A stretch of 64,000 nt of DNA from Cornus controversa. Lineage: Eukaryota; Streptophyta; Magnoliopsida; Cornales; Cornaceae. The position numbers and the translations under genes were made by a program. Positions 13,293 through 21,967 of this stretch are shown here, piece after piece; positions within the stretch are counted from its first letter, which is position 1; each line of letters opens with the position of its first letter. The stretch is taken from NCBI GenBank assembly GCA_026545225.1, contig CM048853.1, positions 49,153,755 to 49,217,754 on the forward strand, written 5' to 3'. Under the pieces are notes generated by a model, which did no database searches, had not been told where the DNA came from, and was given only the letters and a program-made list of their open reading frames with translations.

Positions 13293-13700
13293 AGCTGAAG
13301 AAACCGTAACAGATCTTTGCAACAGAGCACAATTCCACTACGTATTCGTGAAATGACGTAAACATCGCCGAATTTCACAGCGATTATCGCATCAATCCCT
13401 CTTCAGATGAGAGAAAATTTTCTCTGTAAAACAACTTTACCGAGTTTTCCACAGAGAGAGAGAGAGGTGTGTGTAGGTCTGTGTCCACGTGGCTTCACGT
13501 GATGGAGGTGACGGATCGTATTTTAAACAGTGAGTAGAGTAAATTTGTAGGACACGTGTGAGAGCGTATCTAAAGTTGTGGTTAGGAAGGGACGATCTAT
13601 TGTTGGGACGTGATTGGTAAGGACTAGATTTGAATTTCATTTGGGTTTCATTTTGAGACTTGGTTCTGTGGTGCTCATGTTTTTGGAGGTCGCTTTCATC
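13293..13700 (-). promoter_or_regulatory. LNK2 5' UTR/proximal promoter with three G-box cores
   Basis: CACGTG occurs at 13486-13491, 13496-13501 and 13553-13558, that is 194-269 bp upstream of the LNK2 start codon. The first two are only 4 bp apart. A GA microsatellite lies at 13454-13467. G-boxes are bound by bZIP and bHLH factors of light signalling such as HY5 and PIFs, and LNK genes are light-inducible in Arabidopsis. The link is inferred from position. The transcription start was not located, so some sites may lie in the 5' UTR. Confidence 0.6.
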
Positions 13701-14144
13701 CTGGGCTGGCCGTGGACCAAATTGTTGCTTGATATCTTAAAATTATAATTTCTTCCTTGTGGTGTAAATGGTTTCTATGAGTTGTTGATTCTAAAATAAT
13801 TTTATATTTTCTGAGTTGTTGAGAGTTGTTTAGATAACTAAACTTAATAAATCCAATGTTTTTGTTATAGTGTGATTTATCCCAAAATAGATAAGTAATT
13901 TGTTGGGCCAATATTTCAATACAAAAGAATTCCAAAAAAAATCTCTTTACAACACCTATTCAGTGGCAGTTACGAAAAAGAAAAAAAATATCGTTACCAA
14001 ATATACTTTTTGCATTTGTTTATGGTTTTCACCGGTTTGGCAACAAAAATATGGAGCAAAAAGTTGTCAAATAAAGTCTAACCAATGAAATGTTGTGTTT
14101 GGAAGCGCCGATTTCGTGCTTTAAAATTGATATTGAAAAAAAAA

Positions 14145-14312
14145 TTAGAAGTCCAGTGGTAAAACAAACTTTGATTGGAGTTATTAAAAATAATACTTGA
14201 TACCAATAAAAGAGAACATTGAAATAAGTTTTAGAATTCCAATGGTGAAACAAACTTTGGTTGGATTTATTACAAATAATACTTTATACCAATAAAAGAG
14301 AACATCGAACAT
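14145..14312. repeat. Two-copy tandem duplication of about 85 bp
   Basis: Two direct copies start near 14144 and 14229. Both contain TTAGAA(G/T)TCCA(G/A)TGGT, AACAAACTTTG(A/G)TTGGA and TACCAATAAAAGAGAACAT. It lies beyond the 3' end of the tRNA gene and has no coding sense. Confidence 0.8.
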
Positions 14313-14369
14313 GTTTGCATAATAAACTGCATATAGTTTGCATGTTCTTCGGACCAAAAAAAATGAATT

Positions 14370-14379
14370 AAAAAAAAAA
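14370..14379 (-). terminator. RNA polymerase III terminator of the tRNA gene
   Basis: Ten consecutive T residues on the minus strand begin 14 nt after the tRNA 3' end, the usual Pol III stop signal. Confidence 0.85.
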
Positions 14380-14392
14380 GATAAATCACAAA

Positions 14393-14465
14393 CGACTCCA
14401 CTGGGGATCGAACCCAGAATCTCTGGTTCCGTAGACCAGCGCCTTATCCATTGGGCCATGGAGTC
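14393..14465 (-). tRNA. tRNA-Arg (anticodon ACG)
   Basis: On the minus strand this 73-nt stretch folds as a full cloverleaf. The acceptor stem is GACTCCA/TGGAGTC with discriminator G. The D arm contains AATGGATAAGGC, the anticodon stem is CTGGT/ACCAG around loop CTACGGA (anticodon ACG), and the T arm is CTGGG/CCCAG around TTCGATC. No intron is present and CCA is not encoded, as expected for a plant nuclear gene. All stems pair, so it is probably functional. Confidence 0.96.
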
Positions 14466-14719
14466 CTTCCCGTCAGTTGGGTTCACTCTTAACTATTTAA
14501 ACATTAACTTTAATTGGGTGGAAGTGTATTATTGTTACCAATATACCCTCAAATATATAAAAACAAATATCTAATTTTCTCTCTTCTCTATCATCCTCTT
14601 TTCCCGCCTTCCTTTCCTTTCCCCTCTACCAAATAATGATAAAATGCAAAGGTTGAAGCAAATAAAATATTGGTTATTCAAAATTTCTCTTCAAAAAATT
14701 TTATGGACAATAATATTTT

Positions 14720-15022
14720 AAATAAGGTGAGCTTATAAAGGTAAAATTTTAAGTTCAAGTTGTCGGTAACTTGTCATGTTATGAGTTATTAATTGGTGAA
14801 AGGTCAAACTTCCGTACCTTCTCTCTTATAGAGCAAAATATTTAATATATACATGCGGTCTGACCTATTTGAATTCAATATAAACTCACCATATTTAAAA
14901 TATTTTGCTCCATAAGAGAGAAGGTACCGAAAATTTTACCGTGCACCAATTAATAACTCATAACATGACAAGTTACGGACAACTTGAACCTAATTTTTTT
15001 TCATTATTAGCTCACCTTATTT
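14720..15022. mobile_element. Long foldback (MITE-like) element
   Basis: The two arms are inverted copies of about 130 bp: AAATAAGGTGAGCT at 14720 pairs with AGCTCACCTTATTT ending 15022. Inner pairs are AACTTGTCATGTTATGAG with CTCATAACATGACAAGTT, and CCTTCTCTCTTATAGAGC with GCTCCATAAGAGAGAAGG. The loop is about 40 bp. A partial, diverged relative of one arm sits at 15129-15245. No coding capacity is present. Confidence 0.75.
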
Positions 15023-15128
15023 AAACCCTAAATATATATAATTAACATGTTTCAGATTACCTAAATATATATAATTTACATTTTCAGATTACCTTCCCAG
15101 AGAATTTAGGTCTACATTTCAGATTACC

Positions 15129-15245
15129 TTCTCTCTTAAGATTTTTGGAGCAAAATATATTAAATAAGGTGAGTTGATAAAGGTTAGAATGTAGATTTGA
15201 GTTCAATGGGTACATGTGACTGACGTATTAATAGGTGCAATGGCA
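15129..15245. repeat. Partial copy of the foldback arm
   Basis: It contains TTTTGGAGCAAAATATATT, AAATAAGGTGAGTTGATAAAG and TATTAATAGGTGCA, in the order expected of one arm of the 14720-15022 element. It is single and unpaired. Confidence 0.55.
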
Positions 15246-15292
15246 ATCACAGTTTTCTCACTTCTCTGTAAGGACAATTGCGTAGCTTATAC

Positions 15293-15293
15293 A

Positions 15294-15326
<33 letters not shown>

Positions 15327-15338
15327 GTATATATATAA
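15293..15338. repeat. Compound (TG)n(TA)n microsatellite
   Basis: A TG dinucleotide run passes into TA repeats. Apart from this and the repeats around it, 14.5-16.4 kb shows no gene. Confidence 0.85.
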
Positions 15339-16379
15339 TTAGCATGTTTCAATTGACAATAGCATAAATGAAAATAAGCATTCACATTTTAAAAGATTAG
15401 GCTTTGCCATGTTTTCTCGTGTTCTTTTTCAATGGGCTTGCTTGGGTTGGGCCACTTCGACAGTGTCTTGTAAAACCTCTCCACAAAAAAGTTAAGGGTC
15501 CAAATTGTCATCATATAAATCTAATGAACACGTAAACAAATACATGAATGGTACTTCCATATACAAAACAAGTGAGAGATCTATCGCATTGTGTTAAAAG
15601 AAGAAAATTTGGTATTTATGGGTAACCAAAGTGGAACATGAAGGGCATGATTGTGCACTTTGATATGTAGAGAAATATAACTATATATAACTTTTTTTTT
15701 TCCAGGTAATTACTCACACACATTGCACACGTCGGGACTCAAAACCCTCCCTCTTCTTTGAGAGTAGGGAAGTTATACCATTGGGCAATATAGAGATAAA
15801 TATTCGGTTAAGCTAGAATCTGTAGCAGCAAAGATGAACAAAAGAAAGGGGAAAAAAAAGGGAAAAGAAAAAAAAAACAATAACTAACATGTTTCTTGGA
15901 CATTAGGACAGTAGAATTTATCTATCTTTCTGTGTCTTCATATTCAAGAGAAATTAATATGAACTCTTTATATTTGTGAATTGACATGAAACATGATATA
16001 CACTTCGGTTATTATCTTAATTGTTGGAATGGTTTTTAGTGGGATTTTCACAAAGCAAGACCTAGTATATATATATGTGGAAATGCATTTGAAAAAACCA
16101 CCTTATTGTTGGTGGAAGATGGAAGGGAGTGGAAACATAAAGTGAAATCCCCTTCTATGGAACACAAAAGAAAAGGCATAGAAGACAATAAATGGTATCT
16201 TTTCCTGGTTATGTTATATGGACAAAGATATGATACATTATTTTCATAGCATCAATATGCCATTCTGCTATATCAAATAAATATTCATACTTAGTCAAAA
16301 GAAAACAAAAAGAATTAATATTCAACTTCTATTGGGTGATTCTGAACAGGCCTTTTGGAGCCAGTAAAGAGTTATGATG

Positions 16380-18200
16380 TAGTGATTCAACAGTTTAAGC
16401 AAAGGTGTTCCAAATTAATTCACCTTTAAAGGAAGAAAGATATAGAAATAACTTGTCCATTGAGGAATCTAAAGATCTCAACAGCTTGTTCATTCAAGAA
16501 CTAATGGGCTCTCTGCTCTCTCATGAACAAAGGAAATTGAGGCATTGCATTTCAGCCAAAATTAAATGTTTAGTCTCAAAGTCAAAGAGATTTTAAAGCT
16601 TTTGCTGAAAAACAAAGTGATGCATCATCAAAAGAATTTGAATAATATTGTAAAAATGAAGACATTTGGAAGCAATTAACAGCTAGATATAGTCCACAAC
16701 AGAATGGTGTTGCGGAAAGAAAAAATAAGACCATAGTAGAAGCAGCAAACCAGGAAATATGGGTGAAGGCAATGGAATAAGAAATTTGTGTGCTTGAAAA
16801 AATTTAAACTTGGAAACTTGTAAATTGGCCGAAGGAAAGAGAAGTTGTTGGAGTAAAATGGCTATACAAGACAAAGCTCAACCAAGATGGAAGTGTGCAG
16901 AAGCACAAGGCAAGGCTCATTGCAAAAGGATTCACACAAAAACCAGGTATTGATTTATATGAAATTTTTTCCCCTGTTGCAAAGCTTGAAACCATAAGAA
17001 ACTTAATTGCTCTTGCTGATCAAAAGAAATGGAAGATTTATCAGCTTGATGTTAAATCTGCTTTTCTAAATAGAGTTCTAAAAGAAGAAATATATGTTGA
17101 GCAGCATCAAGGGTTCTTGAATCTTGGTTAAAGGGGGAGAAAACAAAGTTTATAGATTGAAAAAGGCTTTGTATAGGCTGAAACATGATCCACGAGCTTG
17201 GTACAATGAAATTGATAAATACTTCTTCTTGAAAGGGTTTCAAATAAGTAAAAGTGAGCCTACATTATATATCATGAATAGAGAAGCTCGTATCCTCATT
17301 TTTTCAATTCATGTTGATGACATGTTCTTAGTGATGAATAGATGATTCTTGAGTTCAAGAAAATATCCTCATTTTTTCAATTTATGTTGATGACATGATT
17401 TTTGTGATGAATAGATGATTCTTGATTCAAGAAAGCTATGGTGCAAGCTTATGAAACGAGAGATCTAGGCCTGCAACATTATTTTTTGGAAATTGGGTTA
17501 TCTCATATGGAAAAATGGATTTTGATTTCTCAAAAGAAATATACAGAAAATTTTGAAAAAAAATTAAGATGGCTAGATGCAAGAGTGTGGCTATACCATT
17601 AGTTGCAAATGAAGAGCCAAGGAAAGAAGATGGCTCAAAGAAGGTCAATGCATCTCAGTATAGAAGTTGCATTCTTCTTATCAAGATTCATGCAAGATCC
17701 AAGTCAAATTCATTTGGAGCTGCAAAAAGGGCATTGAGATACTTTTAGGGGACACTTGATTGTGGGATCATGTACATGTCAGTGGAAGATTCAAAATTAA
17801 TTGGTTTCACTGACAGTGATTGTACTGGATGTCTTGATGACATGATAAGTACTTTAAGTTGTGTTTTTTGTCCCAGTTCAGTCATATTTACTTGGGGGTA
17901 TCAAAGAAGCAAAAGACTGAGGCACAATCTTTAGCTGAAGCAGAGTATGTTGCAGCAGCTAAAGCAACCTCATAGCCTATATGGCTAAGAAGATGGCAAG
18001 ATGTAGTATTGTGACAATAAATCAGCAATTGCTATGGGGGAAAATCTAGTTTTTCATGATCATACAAATCATATTGATATAAAATATCATTTCACTAGGG
18101 AAGCAATCGAGAAAGGACAATTTCAGCTTGTGTATTGCAATTGGAAAGTAATGCATTTTCCATGATTTACATGCATCACTCTTAAAAAACCAGTATGGGC
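16380..18200 (+). pseudogene. Ty1-copia gag-pol remnant, internally deleted
   Basis: This is an unrelated copia wreck on the plus strand. A gag piece at about 16405-16596 reads LSIEESKDLNS and QELMGSLLSHEQRK. At 16670-16760 the integrase tail (TARYSPQQNGVAERKNKT) runs directly into the start of the reverse transcriptase domain. Reverse transcriptase continues at 16840-17345 (EVVGVKWLYKTK, IYQLDVKSAFLN, YRLKHDPRAWY, HVDDMFLVM), and RNase H fragments end near 18130. Stops and frameshifts occur throughout. A stretch near 17290-17360 is repeated in tandem at 17362-17425. No LTR pair was found. Confidence 0.85.
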
Positions 18201-20559
18201 CACTTGGGACTGATGGATGAAGATTCAATGCTCGGATACATCGGAATTTGACATGAACTTGAAATGATGAAAATCAGGGGAGATATTTTAACTTGTACAA
18301 AGCCAACCTTGGCAATAAAGTCATTAGCAATACGCCAGGAAACCATAAAGACTTCCTTATGAACTTGCTCAGACAAAAACACCTAGACATGCCACCATTC
18401 TTAAATTTATCAATAAACTTTGGTTGCTTTTGATATTTCTACTTTGAAGAAAATCGCATGTTGCTTGCAAAGTTTAAGGCTTGAAGCCATCAAGATTACT
18501 GGTGATTATATAATTACACCTACATAAATATTGTTCAAGAACAAAATCAGAGTAGCTTCATATATAAATATGCTACCAATCCTGAGGGATTCTCTTGTTC
18601 CTTCTACTAAATTATGTTCAAACTGCTATAGATGGCATCAGAAATGAAGGAGGCTAAATTCTCATCCAAAGTGCTAATATCGATACTCGTTCAAATTGAG
18701 TTTAGAAACCTTATTAGGAACAACACATGTAAAATAGAAGTATTTTCTGATTCAGAATCACTTGTAATATATAATTTTGTCCAACAGATCTCCAAAGCTT
18801 GGTCAGCTGTTCATTTTTAGTGTAATGAGTGAATGAATGAAAATTTATAAAGATAAGCTAGGTTCACGGGTATAAGTTTGGAGGATAACCAAACGAATTG
18901 TGGCTGCAATATCTTCAACAAATGTTGAGATTTCTGCAATCTAAAGGAGAGAAAATAAAGTACCAAAATATAAACCAGAGATAGGTTTTCCAATGGAAAA
19001 GCTGCATTCTGCAAGCCTTAATATTACTTTAAGCATTAAAACAACAAAGAGAACCATATCCAATTCCACCGGAGAAATCAATATGAATAAATTCTCAAAT
19101 TGGAGTCGGTGCCAAAACATCATGGTCATTAGCTCTGAACATTCTTATTTAAGGACCTTTTACCAAATAAAGTCCAAAATTTGTGTATCTTCAAAGATTA
19201 ATAGACTAGCACCAATTGGTGCATTATGTCCACATGGAAGGGGTTATATAAAGGCTTCATAATTCACATTCAAGGTCAAGTTATAAAAAATAAAGTTTAT
19301 ATTCGTTATACGTATAAAAACATGTGCTCAATAGAGAGAGAGAACAAGCATTTTCCTGCGGAAAACAGAAAGTCAATTTAATACTTGACAATAGACAAAA
19401 TTTGGGAAAACGTCCTTACTTTATTCCAGAAAGAAATGAACATTGCAGGACCTCCATTGCCATCACCTTGAAAGGTAAGAGAGCCGCATTCACTTCTTCT
19501 CAATTGTATAACTTCAAGCTGAATTTTAGACATAATACACTAGGAGCCTGCTGCTAATTGCAAAAAGATAGTCCAAAGAATAAATTAAACACGTCATTAA
19601 CAAGTAAAGATTTTTCATCTCCACACCTTGTCCAAGAAAATGAGCAGGAAGGTACAAGCTCCAGACTCCACTCAGAACAAAACACTAGGCCTCTGTGCCC
19701 AAAATTCAAGGCCTAAGGGCATCTTGTCTTTTCACTCAAATCCGTGTGAAATAGGAAAGCAAATTTACAATGCAATAAACGAAAACAATAGCAAGCTTTA
19801 ACAGTTTATAACACTTCAGAATTTTCATAATAATATCATTCACAAACTCATAAGTAAACATAGAAGTCTTTAGCAATTGGTCAGCTGATTACATGCAATG
19901 ATATAAATGGGATGAGCTCTAAACAAACAACCTTAAAACAATATATACAAATGTAAATCATTGTAACCAAACGTTGGTGGTAAAAGATATTAAACAAATA
20001 AGTATTAGTCGCTGCTTATCAATTGCATAATCTAACACACGAGATTTGAGAAATTGTTTGTAGGTGGAGCAGATCAATTCAATATCTTCCATGACATTCA
20101 CGAACAAGAACTCAGAATATAAAAATCAGATCATTTCCTTGAAGAGGCTGGTAACCAAATTCCACACAATGAGCAAGGATGGAAAGAGTTGGAAAGACAT
20201 TTTCAGTTAGAGTAGAAACAATAGCTGAACGGATTTATGATGAATGTGTCATTCTAAGAGCTGCCTCTTGCAAATTGAGAGCTCATTAAATGGTCCATAA
20301 CATCTGCACAGAGAAACATCATTCATTAGATACTATTAAGATTACAAATACTTGAGTTACAACCTCTCCAACAACTTAAGTTTTTAAATTAGATGTGAAA
20401 TTGCAGGTTGCTATAGGCTAGAGAACAACATGAAGTGTCTGTACATGGATGATCAGAGAAAATGAAGAAAAACTACAAGTCTCTTATGAAGTAATATTAC
20501 CTGAACAAATATAGATTCATTTTTTTTATGTGGATGAATTGACATGGATGATTGGAGCT

Positions 20560-21830
20560 CTAATCTTAAAGTACTGCTTCCGAGGAGATAGGGCTGAATC
20601 ATCATATAGTGGTATCCTCTTCTCATATATACATATACATATACTTACTAGGCAGAGATCGGAATATATAAATGAGAATAAGAAAAGCACATTATCAGAT
20701 GGGACGTTTGAGAAGCAATCCTAGGTAGTTTCGAAACCATGTATGTGCCAACAAAGTTTTATCATATTCATTAACAAAACACAAAAGGTGTTCTAGAAAA
20801 TAAAGTATTGACAGATTTAAAGTTCCAATAAAGTTATGTATCACATTCATAAAGGTGTTTAATTTATTGATTTCTTGTCAAAGTAGATAAGAGATTACAT
20901 GAACTTCAGAAGTAAATTTTCCCACAAGGCAAGTCAGGTTGAAGAATATTTCCTTGACAGAAAAAAGATAGGGAAAAAAAGAAAAGAAAAGTAAATAGAG
21001 ACGCTGCAAAGATTAAGCAGAATTGCAGTAGGATTGAAAAAGAAAAGAAAATTATTTGATCAATTAAAAGAAATAAGTAAAGGTGAAGTATTGTGATTTG
21101 TACATCTGTTTGTTTCGACCTAATATTTATGAAAATTTTAGGAGTTTGGTATCATTAATATTTCACGGATTGGTTGTCTCAATCCAAACATTTTGGTGTG
21201 AAAATGTTTTATGGGTATAACATTTTTTCTTGTAAAATATACATTCAAACACGGAAGATATTTTTGAGAAATATTTTACGTCAAAACAACATAACGCTTA
21301 AAATTAAAGTATAAGTCTGCTATCAGTGTATTATTGTTACCTGTACGAACTACAGCTTCAGTCGAGGAATCGAAGAAGAGAGGGCTGAAGTGTGAATGAA
21401 TGGCATCATCCAAAAGAAACAAATATTTCATTCCCTCAAGTTTTCCGCACACCATTGCTGAAACTCTATCATCTGATTTATCCTTTACATCCGGTAAAAT
21501 GGGATCTTCTTCTTATACATATAATCACTAGGCAGAGATTGGAGTTTATAAATGAGAATAAGAAAAAGCACATTATGAGAAAGGACATTTGAGGAACAAT
21601 TGCAGGTAGTTTCGAAACCAAGTCTATGCCAACAAAGTTTTAAGAATTCATTACAAAAACACACAAAAGGTGTTCTAGAAAATAAATTATAAATTAGTGA
21701 CAGATTTTAAACTCTAATAAAGTTATATATCACAATCATAAATTGTTTAATTGTTTTTTTTTCAAAGTAGACAATAGATTACATGAATTTCATAAGTAAA
21801 TTTCCCCCACAAGGCAAGACAAGTTAATGA
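20560..21830. repeat. Direct duplication of NLR-end plus INTS9-intron sequence
   Basis: About 400 bp beginning near 20640 (CTAGGCAGAGATCGGA) recurs near 21530 (CTAGGCAGAGATTGGA). Shared stretches include AATGAGAATAAGAAAA, GGTAGTTTCGAAACCA, AGGTGTTCTAGAAAATAAA and CACAAGGCAAG. Each copy is preceded on its left by text related to the NLR 3' end (AGGGCTGAA motifs at 20588 and 21382). Confidence 0.75.
21404..21505 (-). pseudogene. NLR NB-ARC fragment
   Basis: About 100 bp nearly match 24197-24290 of the NLR gene, the part coding the kinase-2 region and the residues before it (KYLLLLDD frame on the minus strand). The fragment is joined on its left to sequence resembling the NLR 3' end, so two distant parts of an NLR are fused. 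It is a scrap of a lost paralogue. Confidence 0.8.
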
Positions 21831-21967
21831 ATATTTCCCTAGAGATATGACCCAAAAAAATAGGGGAAAAAAAGAAGAAGAAAAGGTACATATATTAGGT
21901 GAACTATTGTTATATGTACATTAAAAGAAAAAAAATACAAGTCTGCTATCAGTTCAGAACAGAAGTG

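Larger units (their letters stand above)
18597..21967 (-). pseudogene. Partial, decayed genomic copy of INTS9 downstream of the NLR
   Basis: The stretch matches the INTS9 gene at 28.9-32.6 kb in order and strand, introns included, so it is a segmental rather than a processed copy. Recognisable parts are the end of exon 11 (18632-18830, shortened), exon 10 (about 18890-18942), exon 9 (about 19415-19545), exon 8 (about 19605-19700), exon 4 (about 20035-20303) and intron 3 (about 20810-21060 and again 21700-21960). Exons 5-7 are not evident and exons 1-3 are absent. The exon 4 copy has its original AG acceptor changed and meets a stop after about 18 codons from the next usable AG. Its upstream end abuts the NLR ORF at 21968. 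It is almost certainly non-coding as INTS9. Confidence 0.8.
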
